Origin: Pseudocercospora fijiensis CIRAD86
Lineage: Eukaryota > Ascomycota > Dothideomycetes > Mycosphaerellales > Mycosphaerellaceae
Assembly (NCBI RefSeq): GCF_000340215.1
Contig: NW_006921535.1
Coordinates: 4,574,596 to 4,638,595 of the forward strand
Direction of reading: 5' to 3'
DNA: 64,000 nt
Numbering within the stretch: position 1 is the stretch's first letter; each line of letters begins with the position of its first letter. The position numbers were made by a program, and so were the translations under genes. The notes below the pieces were generated by a model that saw nothing but the letters and a program-made list of their open reading frames with translations, was not told the DNA's origin and ran no database searches. Shown here piece by piece: positions 1 through 12,339 of the stretch.

Positions 1-3000
1 TAGTAGACATAGACAACCTTCTATCCGATATTGTTATTAGTAACCCTATTCTTAAGCACTACGCTATAACTATAGACTTAGGCCTCTAATAGTAGCGATT
101 TAGAATCGCTAGGAAGGAGGATATTAAGCATATCGACGTTAGCGAGTGCCCTAACGATATTAGGGTCCTATTTATTAGCAACCTAACCCTAGCTAATCCG
201 ACTACCGACCTACTCGGTAGTAATAACGAAGAACCTATACCCCCTAATAGTATAGACCCTAATTAGCTTGCTCGCATACCTTAGCCTATTCGAGAGACCT
301 ATATCGACGTGTTTAAATACTACCTAGTATCGACATTGCCTATATTTAAAGAGACGGATTATAAGATTAATATTATAGAGGGTAAAGAGGTTCCTTTTAG
401 GCCCCTCTATAACCTTAGTAAACGAGAGCTTACTATATTGCGTAAGTACTTAGATAAGAACCTAGCTAATAGTTGAATTTAGTATAGCAATAGTCCTGCT
501 AGTATACTAATCCTATTTGTTCTAAAGAAGGATAGTAGCCTGCGCCTATATATTAATTACTATAGACTTAACGCTATTACTATTAAGGACCGCTGTCTAC
601 TTCCGCTTATTAATAAGACCCTCGACCGCCTATCTAGCGCCTATTTCTATACTATATTAGATATTAAGGATGCGTACTATCGTATCTGTATTCGTAAGGG
701 CGATAAATAGAAAACAGCCTTCTGTACTCGCTATAGCTATTTCGAGTACTTAGTTATACTATTTAGGCTAGCTAATGCCCCTGCTACATTCTAGTTCTAT
801 ATTAATCGGGCCCCATTAGGCCTATTAGACTACCTCTGTATAGTTTACCTAGACGATATCCTAGTCTATATATACTTACCTAATATTGTAGAATATTAGG
901 CCGCCGTACGTAAGGTGCTCGACCGCCTATAGGCCTATAGCTTATATTGCAAGCCTTCTAAATACACCTTCGCTACTAAGGAGGTAGCCTTCCTCGGCTT
1001 TATCGTATTAACTAGTAGTGTTGGGGCTAATCCTAATCGGATTAAAACTATTACTAAATAGCCTATTCCTACGTTAATTAAGGAGCTATAGTCGTTCCTC
1101 GGCTTCGCTAATTTCTATCGTCGCTTTATTAAGGGCTATTTACGGTATATAATGCCTCTAACTAAGCTTACTAAAACTAAGGCTAATTTATCTAGAGAGT
1201 TTAAATAGACTAATAAGGCATAAGCCGCTTTTAACGGTCTAAAGCAACGCTTTACTAAAGTCCCCTTATTATACTATTTCGTACTAAGTAAGTAGATCGG
1301 AATTAAGACTAACGCTTTATAGTTCGCTATGTTAGCTATTATATTACAACAGGCTAATAATTACTATTGGCACCCGATTGCCTTCTTCTCGAGAAAGATA
1401 ATCGATATAGAGCGTCGCTACGAGACCTACGAGTAAGAGCTCTTAGCAATCGTAGAAGCCTTTAAGTACTAGCGCTACTATCTCGATAGTATATAGCATA
1501 CTATTTAGGTCTATACGGACTATAACAACCTCCGTAGAATTACGAAGGTTACTAGGGTTATAGGTCGATAGGCTAGATAGGCCGTCTACCTCGCTAGGTT
1601 CGATTTTAATATGTTATACCGGCTAGGCGTAAGTAACCCTACTAATAGCCTATCGAGGCGACCTAATTACGATAGCGAGACTTAGTATATTAATTTATTG
1701 TTTCTAACCCTATAGTATAAGATTGCTATAGCCCGTATTGTTAATAAATAAGCGTAGGATAAGCGGACTTCCGGACCCCGTAGCGGCAATAAATACTATA
1801 GCGGAGTTGTCGTTCTTCTAGTACGCGTTAGAAAGGACGTAGATCGCTCGAGCTATAACGACTCGATTGAAGATATTGCTATCTATAGCGACAGTACTAT
1901 AGAAGAGGTTATAGTAGTTCTGGCTGCTAGTACTATTAGATATATATAATACGTTGTAACGTACCTCGTTCGATAGCAAGGGTGCTATTAAATAACCTTG
2001 CAAATAGGGATAGTTAATCGTTTATAGATAAGCTATTACGTACTTAGCAGAGGGACGCCTTTGCTGTCGAGCGTATTAATAGGCTTGTAGGTAGACGGGC
2101 GACTCGATCTAGTAAGAGTAATAATTAGTCGATCGACGACAAAGGTTACTTAAAGTTTAAGGGCAGATACTATATCCCCGCTAAACAATCGATTAGATAA
2201 GAGCTTTTAAAGAGGCACTATAATAGTAAGCTCGCTAGTTACTATAGTATAGAGAGGTCGCACGAGCCACTATCGCGCATATACTACTAGCTAAATAGTA
2301 AGCGATATATAAAGGAATATATACAGACCTATATAGTATACTAGCGAGTTAAAGCACTAAAGCACTTGCTATTCGGCGAGTTGTCTTTACTTCCTATTCT
2401 AAAGAAGCTATTTGCAGAACTAATAATAGACTTTATTACAGGCCTTCTACCTACTAAGCGTAGAGGCAGTAAGGACGTATATAATGCTATCCTTATTATA
2501 GTAGATCGATTTACTAAAGACGCTCGATATATCCTAGCGCGGAAAGACTAGACTGCTATTAATATAGTAGAAGCGCTATAGAACAATATCTTCTATAGCT
2601 ATTAGGGAACCCCTAAGGGGATAGTCTCCGACCGAGGGTCGATATTTATATCTTACTATTAGAGTAAGATATACCTATAGCTAAGACTCAAGTATCGGCT
2701 GTCTATAGCCTTCTATCTACAAATAGATAGCTAGACCGAGAGGCAGAATACTACGCTATAGCAGTACCTACGTAGCTATATTAATAAGAACTCTAACGAC
2801 TAGGTTAACCTTCTATAACCGGCCGAATTCGTATATAATAACAGTATTCACTTATCGACTAAGGTTTTACTATACACAGCCACAATAGGCTAGAACCCTG
2901 CTTTGCTATAAGAACTATTTACCTCGCTCGAGGCCGAGCGTAAGGAAAGGGAAGCGGGTTAACCTAAGATACTAGCGGCTATTAAGAGGGTTTAAAAGAT

Positions 3001-3570
3001 GCGAGAAATTTACGCTAAGATAGCTAACAAACTAGCAAAGGCCTAGGCCTATTAGAAGGCCTACTATAACAAACACTATACGCTAATAACCTTTAAGCAA
3101 GGTAATATAGTTATACTTAGTACGAAGAACCTCCGCATCCGCAAACACCTATCCCCTAATAGCAAAATACGCCCTAAACTAGCACTACGGTTTATTAGCC
3201 TATTCCGTATCCGAGAACCGAAAGGCAATAGCTAGGCCTACTAGTTATAGCTCCTACCTTATTATACTATCTATAACACCTTCTATATCTCCCTCCTTAA
3301 ACTATACTACTAGCGCAAAGGCGATAAAGCGCCTGCTAAGTTAGAAGAAGTCTTAGCTAATAGTAAAGAGCTATAGTCTATAGAGCGTATACTAAAGCAT
3401 CGGACTAGGTAAGGCAAGAAAGAGTACCTACTAAGATAGTAAGGCTATTTATCTAAATAGGACTCGTAGGAGGCTAAAGACTCGTTTAAGAATATAACTA
3501 AGTTGCTAGATAAGTATTAGACTAGTATAAAGAACAAGAAGAAGGCTAAGGGCCTATAATATTACTAGAA
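1..3570 (+). pseudogene. Gypsy-1 pol remnant: RT, RNase H, integrase, chromodomain
   Basis: With TAG read through, the frame shows reverse transcriptase from about 290 to 1160. The catalytic YLDD box lies near 845-860 and both Asp codons survive (GAC GAT). RNase H follows at about 1240-1500, with FFSRKI near 1385-1400. The integrase zinc region is near 2150-2340 and the core at about 2400-2900. The core has IDFITG near 2430 and VSDRGSIF near 2622-2645, so its second catalytic Asp is still present, unlike copy B. A chromodomain (ERILKHRTR, then KKEYLLR and GYLSK) lies at about 3380-3560. These positions are read by eye. The protein would have made cDNA and integrated it; here it is shredded by stop codons. 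Confidence 0.85.
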
Positions 3571-4820
3571 AGGCCTAGGATTAATACTACCCCTAGGGTG
3601 CTATTAGCTAACTAATTAGAGGCAAGCAATTGTTAGTAATAAAGGATGATAAAACCGCACTACTATAGTAAACGAGCACCGAGTGTTAACAAGCGCGCCG
3701 TAACATATTAACTAACCGCCTGCTTTTTTAAGGATTTTACTACTTCGCTAACGCAATAAGGCCCTTCCCTTAGTATTCGGGTCCCCCTTTTGTTCCTTTA
3801 TTCTATCGAGGCCCTAAGGCCTAGGCGGTCGGCGGGGATAGCGCGCGCGTAAATAGTAATAATAATAATAACGACGGCGTCGCGCTTATACTAAAGGACA
3901 GCGCGGCCGGCGCGGCTATATTAGTAACAGTATTATAGAGTGTATTGTTAGGTAAAGAAGGAAATTAGGAGCAAGGTAAAATTAGCGCTAAGACGACTAG
4001 CGCCGCTATTATTAATATTACCTGCTCGCTGCTATTACTAACCTTACTTGTTATCGCTACTATATCTACGAGGGTAACCTTACCTATACTATAGCCTACG
4101 GCTAAGGCGCTAGGTAAAAGGGGGTAAGCCGTTCGAAGGGCTTAGAGGCTAAAAAGGTTAAGCGATTAATGCACTAACTAAGGGCAAAAATATAGAGCTA
4201 AGCTAGCCGGGGTCGATCTTGCGGACAATAGGTTACTCCTCGATCTTTCCGACCCTTTAAGCGAAGCGAACCTTAACTATTACACTTATAATAGCCTTTA
4301 CCTATAGAAACTAGACGAACTGTATTTTTAAAAAGATAAGATTAATTAATAATTAAAGGCTGCTAAACCTAACTAATTAGGGCTAGCGAAACTACGATAG
4401 TAAATAATAGCCCTCGTAATAATAAGAACAACCCTCGGAAGCGGACATTTCTAGGTCTTTTAGAGTAGACGTAAAGAACTCGGACAACCTTACTTAGAAC
4501 GGGGGCAGTGCTACAATACCCCGTATACCTACCTATTATAGTAGGGAAGGTGCGCTCGTATTATAATTAGTTACTAGCCTTTAATTCTCGTAGCTATATA
4601 ACCCCTTATTGTTACTATAGTAGTAGTAATAGCGCAGTTAGAAGTTAGACATTGCCGGAGGTAAGGTTTAGATAGGATAATATAATTAGTTAGTTAACTG
4701 TTAGTTAAGCGTTTAATTTAGCGCGGCTAAACAGCTCGGTTAATCTGCTAAGTTAGCGGCAATAGAGATTAGATTAGAATATAGACAGGCTACGAGGGCG
4801 CGGCTTTTAGAAGGGAAGCG

Positions 4821-5020
4821 TATATTAGGACTAAAGAGGTTACACGTAATTAGTATATAACTAGGCTCGAGTAAAGCTAGGGTCTTAATGCCTTAGGCAG
4901 GGCTTAGCGCTTAGTAATAGGCTAACTTGCCCGCCTTCCTCCCTCTCCTCCTAGCTCCTTATCGAATACTACTTATACCTACTACTACCCTATCTACCTA
5001 CTAACATAACCCTTCTTATA
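4821..5020 (+). repeat. 3' LTR of Gypsy-1 A1
   Basis: This 200-bp repeat begins TATATTAGGAC and ends CCCTTCTTATA. It matches LTRs at 34492-34688 (minus), 45036-45233, 46886-47082 and 62031-62229. All share GCCTTAGGCAGGGCTTAG near their middle and a C/T-rich CCTTCCTCCCTCTCC block. The original TG...CA ends have been changed by RIP to TA...TA. Confidence 0.88.
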
Positions 5021-6069
5021 TATTCTAAAGTACGTTTTATTATTAAATAATCTACCTTTACGGAATATAGTAGTCTACGTACTATATATAGACTACTATA
5101 TAGTAGGCTTAGATAAAAACTATATAGAGCTAAGTAAAATTTACTACTAATTAAGGCGTAGAATATAGGAATCGCTATTCTCGTCTAGGCTATTTCTATT
5201 AGGATTTTAACTTCCTATATTAAATATTTATATAGGAGAATCGTATAACCCTAGTTTTAATACTAGAACGACTATTTTCTATAGTAAAAACTTCTCTCTA
5301 TAGTAGGAATACCTTCCTCTAAATCGCTATCTTTTTCCTAAAGTCTCTTAGCTACGAAATTAGATATAAATATATCGTCGTTGTAGCGCCTATATCGCGA
5401 TATACGCTAGGCAGATATAGGCATATTATCGCGTATTTCTATTACGACTATATCCTCTATAGCTTTCTAATCTACTTCTGCTAGTCTATTTCTATCGTTT
5501 ACTATTAATAGATATATCTAGTCGCTTTCCTTCTAGTCTATCTACCTCCTTTAATCTTTTTAGTTTTATATCTTATAAGTATCTAGATAACGAGTCTTCT
5601 AAAAAGGAGGACCTAGCGCGACGCCTATAACTAGAAGTAGATAGTAGTATAGATAGTAGTAGCGTAGGTAGTAGCGATAACGAGTTAAGCTACTATATAC
5701 GTTACTAACTCTATCTTCGTAGCGATAAAAGAGAGCGCTATAAAGAAGTACTACGTAAGATATAGGAAATAACCTTACTATAGGGAAGGTCGTATAGTAC
5801 TAGGCTAGTAAAATACGGAGTAAGTCCTATATATATCGCGTTAGTTAGCTTTCTATTATATCAAATATAGAGCTACGTAAATCGAAGCAAGTTAAGCTAT
5901 CTAGTAGCGAGAATAGTAATATTATTTGTAAGCTTAATTAGCTAATTAGAAAGAGCCTATATAGGAAATAGCGGAGGACTCTTAGGCCGCTATAGCACTC
6001 GAATCTAGTAATAGATTCGATAATCAATTCTCCGTCTAGTAGTTTAAGAATATATACGAGGTTATCCGG
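5021..6069. other. unidentified RIP-mutated sequence
   Basis: AT-rich, TpA-rich sequence follows the Gypsy-1 LTR. I see no transposon domain, LTR or inverted repeat that I can name. It probably belongs to the same element as the frame that starts around 6070, but no left end could be found. A palindrome-like ACTATATATAGACTACTATATAG stretch near 5078-5103 is most simply a product of TpA enrichment. Confidence 0.5.
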
Positions 6070-8011
6070 AAACTGCTCTAGCGTAGTATTAATTTGCGGC
6101 TTGCCTATAGCGTATTAGTTAGATAGCGTAATAAAGAGCTATATAATCTCGATATACGAATATTTACTCTTACTACCTTTATCCTCGATACTCGCTTTTA
6201 GAACAAATCTAATTAGTTTATAAAGGCATTTAGTCGGCACCTACTATTAAATAGCGTAAAGCAGAGGGCATTAGATATCCTATTAGGGATTAGTTTAATC
6301 GCTACGTATTTAGTACTATATTATAAGGAGAAACTTTCCCGAAGCGAGTAGAAGGTAGCTATTTAATCGTATTCAAGTTATATTTAACTTATACTTATTC
6401 TATATAGGAAAGACTCGTCTAGCTAGCGTATAATGTTATATAGTACGTAGTCTATAATAATATTAATTTCTAGAATATAGTTCGGAATTAGACTATATCT
6501 AGTTAGTCGGTTATACGCAATCTTACGATAGCGCTACTCGTACGCTTTACTCCGTATATTCGCTATCCCGATATTAGCCTACGTATTAACGATTTTAAAG
6601 CGGAGACGCGACTAGATACTACGGATATCTATAATATAGCTACGCTTAGAAAAGACGAATAGTCTCGGAAATTGTCGGTATATATATATATACGGCGACT
6701 ATAAGTATCTTCGAAAATAAGCTTATAACCGTAGCCGAGGACCCTTGTATTAAGTCGATTACGTAGTAGCTAGGACTCTATCCGCTACGGGTCTCTAAAA
6801 CTGAATTCTACCCGCTTAGTACTATTTACTATAGTAAGAGTACTTTTAATAGGAACGCCGCGGTATAGGAGGATATTATACTACGTAAGCTATGCCTTAA
6901 CCTAGTCGTAGACTTCCTTATACGGTTGTTACTTTTTTATAGAGACTAATAGTCGGTATACTGTATATAGAGTTATAAAGGTAAAAATGTTAAAAGTATA
7001 AGGCTATTCAAATGGCGGGATTAGATAATGCCCGTTACGGGACTCTTCTATACTACTATAAATCTCTATTATATACTAGTTCGCCTTTTCTAGAGTATTA
7101 GTTAGTATTCTTCGGAGCTAGATAATATAACTATAGGCGCGAGATACTATATCTAATTTAGCTACTAAAGGGCGTATCTCTATATCTCTATAGCGCGATT
7201 CTAGCCGGCGGCGTCGTAAATATAATAGGCAGCCCCGGGATAGGAATCGCGGTAGACGAATTACTAGAATTAATTAATTTATAGTATAAAAAGGATATAC
7301 GAAATTTTAAGACTTTAACGTATAATATAGTAGAAATATTTAATCGTGTTTTATATACTACTTTCGGTATAATATAAATAAATAATACTTTCGAGGACGA
7401 ATTCGGGATCTAGAATACTACTAATTATTCCTATAAGGATATAACCTACGAAATTTAGGGCCTCTCCGCTCGTCTGTTTACTATATACCGTAGCGTAGTC
7501 GATCGGTACTATAGCGTAGATAATCCTCCTATTATATCTAACCCGTACTAGGCCGGTATCGATAAAATCTATAAGGAAGTACAGGATTTTAATATAAAAT
7601 ATCTACGTAAAGGCGTATCTATAGCCGTAGTATCCGATAGTAACTTAGATACCTACGATACGGGACTAGATAAAGATTAAAATACAATATTTAAAAATGT
7701 TAAAGATATAATACTGGATATATTAGACCTACTTATAATTTAATTACATAACGTCTATTTTCGGAAGTTTAACGCGAAGTTCTAATATTTACTTCGACTT
7801 TAGCGGTTGTTTTCTTATAATATAATAGAATATCTCTACCGCGTAACTATATTAATACGTATTAGGTCGTAGGATTATATATATTAGCTTAAAGGCTTAC
7901 CCGGCGAACGGCTCCTATTAGGGCGTAAGCCCTTCGATTTACTGTGATACTATTATATTTCCGAACCCGTACCCTATATCCTAAAACTCGAACGAACTAT
8001 AAGGTTAGCCT
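6070..8011 (+). pseudogene. unidentified long coding-like frame (repeat Y), part 1
   Basis: One frame (codons in phase with 7141) reads from about 6070 to 8011. Its interruptions are mainly TAG and TAA, the kind RIP makes from CAG, CAA and TGG. It continues in phase after the hAT-1 insertion: joining base 8011 to 17692, with one target copy removed, keeps the frame for a further 80 or so codons. Recognisable stretches include GGVVNIIGSPGIGIAVDELL near 7200-7260 and GLPGERLLLGRKPFDLL near 7890-7945. I do not recognise a family. It could be a transposon protein or a duplicated host gene that became a RIP target. The function is unknown. Confidence 0.5.
8004..8011. repeat. left target-site duplication of hAT-1 (GTTAGCCT)
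   Basis: The 8-bp GTTAGCCT directly precedes the terminal TAGACCCC and is repeated exactly at 17684-17691. Eight-base duplications are the rule for the hAT superfamily. Confidence 0.93.
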
Positions 8012-8469
8012 TAGACCCCGCAGTAGTTCGGGTTAGTTTAGTTTAGTTTGCTAAGCCGAAGATCTAGTTTGGTTTAGGTTGGTTTGCTAAGCAACTACAG
8101 GATTAGCTAGTTCGAACTATAGAATTTATCGGTTTCTAAGAAGTGTAAGAATGTCTACGTAACTCGAAGCAAGCCCTTTATAAGATACGAGAGTGTAGCC
8201 GGCAGCGTAGCCGGCATTTTTCAGTTATAGGAAGGTACTTGTGTAACCCTAAATCTATAGACAATTAGCTAAGGGCACTAACTAATTAAAAGTATATATA
8301 TATATAAGCTATTATAGTTCAGTTTAGAAACTGCACTTATTAGGTATAAATTTTATCCTTTCGCTCGCTATTTAATTCCCTAACTGCTCGGTAGAATATT
8401 ATTATCTAGATTTAGGTAGAACTTATCGATTTCCCTAGAAGCCCTCCTTAAGAAGTTCTAACACTTTCT

Positions 8470-8930
8470 AACTAAACTATTCTCTGGTGTTAAGTACTAG
8501 GATAGCTCCTCCCTCGGTATCGGTATAGTATATAAAAGAGCTATAAGGTAGCTCTATAGAACGTTCTACTAGTTACTCGCTATACTAAGGCCGAATGCTA
8601 GTTCGTTCCTTAGAACTCTTAGTTATTTAGGAGATATTAAGGATAGGGCAGGTAGTAACTTCGTATTATATAAGGAGGTAGAGGCTGCTATAGAGGAGTC
8701 CTTTAACCTATAGAAGATAGTAAAAGATATAGAGGCAGCTATAGGTCTAGGTATCTAGTTAAATTTCTAGTAGGTAGAGTATAAGGATATTTAGAGGGAG
8801 TATTAGGTAGAGTTACAAAGGCAGGTATATGATATAGTCTAGAAAACAGGTATAATGCCTATAACTATAAGTATTAGGCTCTTTAACCTTCCTTATTTTT
8901 CCCTGTTTTCTTTTTAGAAAAATCTAAACT
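8470..8930 (+). pseudogene. coding-like segment inside hAT-1, unidentified
   Basis: A plus-strand frame with few stops reads through GIGIVYKRAIRQLYR and EVEAAIEESFNLQKIVKDIE to FNLPYFSLFSFQKNLN. It is rich in Glu, Lys and Gln in its second half, so it could form helices. No family is recognised. It runs opposite to the transposase. It may be a captured fragment or chance openness between RIP stops. Confidence 0.3.
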
Positions 8931-9149
8931 AATACAAATCAACTGGAATGTCTATCTTCTTTTAGTTCTTTAAAAAACCTAGTAGCGTAGCTGGTGGCGT
9001 AGCCGGTAGCGTAGCCGGTAGCGTAGCCGGCCTTTTAACTCCTTAGTACTAACGGGATTTTCGAAGACTTCTATTCCGTACGGCTAATAAAGTATACTAT
9101 ACTATATATATATGCTTAGAGAGTATTTAGAGCGCGGTATATAGCGCCG

Positions 9150-9610
9150 TATAATAGCGGCTTATTTCGTATATAGAAAAGCTTATAGACGATACTACGA
9201 ACATCCTTCCTACTAGTATATCTATCCTATCTAGTACTATCTCGAATATAGACATTCTAGCCTTTTAGAATCTAATCGAGTACTTTAAAATCCTTGTCTA
9301 TAATCGTTATACGCTTCGCGTAGATAGCTATAAGGTTAACCGCTAAAATAGTATTAGTATAGTCCGAAAAGAGGTAGAAGAGAAATATATATTCGAAGAT
9401 ACGAACTAGGTAGGCTTCTATAGCCTCTTAAAGGGCGCCTATCGCGGAGGCTTAGAAGCGAAGGTCCGTTCTATAATCCTAGGCAATTTCGCGAATAAGT
9501 CGTTAGAAAGGAGCTTTACGGATTAGGAGCTTAGAACTCTTCTAATACTGCCGAATCTTACGGAGGGCTACGGCTAAAGAAGGATTAGTAAAAAGATAGT
9601 AAGAATACCG
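9150..9610 (+). pseudogene. coding-like segment inside hAT-1, with a second diverged copy downstream
   Basis: A plus-strand frame reads ILSSTISNIDILAFQN and later NFANKSLERSFTDQELRT (about 9487-9540). A diverged relative, NFSDESLEGSLRDQKLGP, reads near 11571-11624 in the same orientation. Matching peptides from two separated DNA stretches suggest a real protein module present twice in the element. The end of the first copy is encoded by GCCGGC-type repeats (9607-9652), giving a Pro-Ala-Thr-Leu run. Function is unknown. It is not part of the transposase, which lies on the other strand. Confidence 0.35.
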
Positions 9611-10857
9611 GCTACGCTGCCGGCTACGCTACCGGCTACGCTACCGGCTATAAATAGGACTTACTTCCTAGGCGCTATCGACGCTTCGTATAATTACTAC
9701 TAGTAGTAGAAGCGCTAGTTGTCGTCTTACGTAGAGCCTTACCCGCTGTTGTCTTACGCGGAGCTTTACTCGCGACGCCCTTTCTAGTACCGGAGCTAGC
9801 GGTAGTAGTAGCAGCCCTCTTACGTTAATGTACTATACTCGTTCTACTATTTCCGGTCTTATTGCGACCCGTAGAAGTAGTAGGTCCCTTCTTACGAGGC
9901 GTCGTAACTTAGTTAAGTAGACTCGGTATTATAAAAGTCGTCGAATTAAGGAAAAAAGTGCGTTACGAAGGTATACGAAGGCGCGCGCGGAGCGAAGGTA
10001 TTGCGTAGGTAGTAGATATAGAGCGTAGAGGTATAGGTATCGATACGAAGGTTAAATATAGCGAGAGAGGTAGTATCGCGGTATCGCTAGGTAATAGAGT
10101 AAGCTTCGCGTAAGCCTATATTATAGTAACGTTAGAGTAAGGAAAGAAGGTAGGTACGGCTAAAAAGCTAGGTACGGCTAAAAAAGGCAGGTACGGCAGA
10201 CTTCGAAATATAGCCGGTATATATAGCTAGTATAGTAATAGGCGAAAGCCTCCTTTTAATAAATAGCCGGCGTAATAATAGTATCCTACTATAGTATAGA
10301 TATTCTTCAGTAATGCCTTTACTAGCTATAGTAATCTTATAAGTAACCTAGGCCTATTGCTAGTAAATATAAGAAATATTAGGTAGGCTATACTAAACAA
10401 GCTAGTTATTTAGCAGGAAAAGGCCTACTACCGTCTCTACATACCGGCTACGAGTGCCGGCTATCGCTCTAAATTTAACTCCGCCCTATCTCGGAGGCTA
10501 AGGTACTAAGCGGAAACCCTATAGCTTATATTTACTCGGTTATCGCGGAGCGCTTATAGGTAAGGTATTAGAAAAGAGTATAAAAAGTACGAGAAGAGTA
10601 TCCTAGGATATAGGTCGTAAGTAAATAAGAGTAGTACGCCTAGTTATTTATATAGTACGTTACTCTATACGACTAAGAGCCTATATTATCTTATACTTCG
10701 CTTATAAGACCTCGACTCTACTAGTATACTATCGATCTCCTCCTCGGTCGCTAATATACTGTCTTAATTCTTCTTCGAGTTACCGGACTTAGTGCGTATC
10801 TATAGCTATATAATAGCGCTATGTATTATAGAGAATTTCTCGTTAAAGTTTCTCTCT

Positions 10858-11147
10858 CGTAGGCTTGCTATCTACCTCGTAGTATAGAGGATTAAAGTAC
10901 TAATACTAAAGAATCTCCTTATAGTTAGGATGCTAGGGCTCCTTAGGACCTTTATGTTTTAGGTCTAAATAGAGACGTATTATAAACGTTCTATCGCCCT
11001 TTCGTAGGCTTGCTGTCTGCCTCGTAGCACAGAGGATTAAAGTGCTAATACTAAAGAATCTCCTTATAGTTAGGATACTAGGGCTCCTTAGGACCTTTGT
11101 ATTTTAGGTCTAAATAGAGACGTATTATAAACGTTCTATCGCCCTTT
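10858..11147. repeat. 145-bp tandem duplication (2 units) in hAT-1
   Basis: Units 10858-11002 and 11003-11147 both begin CGTAGGCTTGCT and end CGCCCTTT. They differ almost only by C-to-T or G-to-A: unit 1 has CTATCTACC and GTATAGAGG where unit 2 has CTGTCTGCC and GCACAGAGG. Unit 1 therefore took more RIP hits than its neighbour. Confidence 0.85.
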
Positions 11148-12339
11148 CGCTTACTACCCGCTAGGTCGCGATATACGAAGAAACTAATCTAAATATAGCT
11201 CGTCTCTATAATAGCCGGGTAAATATAGAGCGCTAGGTTTCTACTTTGTACCTTAGATTTAGGGACGGCGCGGAGATAAAATTAGAAATATAGCCGGTAC
11301 CTATAGCCGGTAAAAGGATACGAAAATAGGCCTCCTCCTAGGTTAATCTAACGACTAAATACAATTTCCAACTAATCCGCTATAAACCGACGCCGAATTT
11401 TAGCTAGAAGCTATATATCTTTATTCTAAAGAGTAACCCGCTTCGTATAGATAGTAAGGAAGTTTAAAAGCTTAAGCTCGGTTACGAGCGTCGAGAAATG
11501 CCTCCGTAGCTTCCTAAAGAGCACTAATCGCCTTAGCCGTAAATCGTATACTAGACCGAAAATCTAATATAATTTCTCGGACGAGTCGCTAGAAGGGAGT
11601 CTTAGGGATTAAAAGCTCGGTCCCTCTTTTATTTTAGAAAAGCCGGATCTAGCGAAGGGTAATAGTACCTAGTTTAAAGCGCCGCTTCTTTGTCGTCGAG
11701 TCCTACCTTATTCCTCTTTTTTTAATAGAAAGATAACTTTTCTTCGCGATAGTCTTCGTCCGCCTACTCTTTTTAGCCTTCTCCTATCTACCTAAAGCCT
11801 TCTTGTTTCTCGGTACTATTTTCCGAGGAACCCCCTTCCTTCGTATATACTATAGAGAGTCTTACTCTTCCGATATTTCGTTCTCGCTATAGTCTCCCTA
11901 TACTTAGCTTGCTTTATCCTTACCCTTTAGCCTTTAAAGATATTTATCTACGCGTTTAGGCGACGAGGGTATATTAGTAGGACCTAGAAAATTAATAAGT
12001 ATATAATCGTAAGGAGACATTAATACTTCTTACCTTCTAGAACAAATAGTCTTCTATTAAACCGCCTTAGTAGGTTATCGTTAGATTCGTATAAAGGATA
12101 GTAGCTTAAGGAAGGGGAGGTAGCCGGCTTAGGAAGGCCCGAAGAGCCGAATCCTTAAAGTATATTTATCTTTAAGAATATAGGGAAAAGGAAGAAGGAG
12201 AGGAAGAGCGAATAGAGAATTAAAAATAGTCCGTAGGTAAGCGGGGTCGGTTGCTATAACAACTGGTCTATTCAGGTCCTAGGAATTCGAAATATATTTC
12301 GGATATATACCGGCTATATACGCCGGCTATATTACCTTA

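Larger units (their letters stand above)
1..5020 (+). mobile_element. Ty3/Gypsy chromovirus, Gypsy-1 copy A1 (3' part)
   Basis: The element enters from beyond the left edge and ends with its 3' LTR. The sequence matches, base for base apart from C/T and G/A changes, the copies starting at 46886 (B) and 45036 (C). Domain order is protease tail, reverse transcriptase, RNase H, integrase and a C-terminal chromodomain, which is the chromovirus type of Metaviridae. Stops, mostly TAG, interrupt every domain, as expected after RIP. A non-coding stretch from about 3570 to 4820 separates the chromodomain from the LTR and includes a GC-rich patch near 3830-3920. The element is dead as a coding unit. 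Confidence 0.9.

Noticed and set aside
6070..8011. Starship captain (DUF3435 tyrosine recombinase) in repeat Y
   Set aside because: I looked for the recombinase motifs and for a first-gene position in a large cargo element and found neither.
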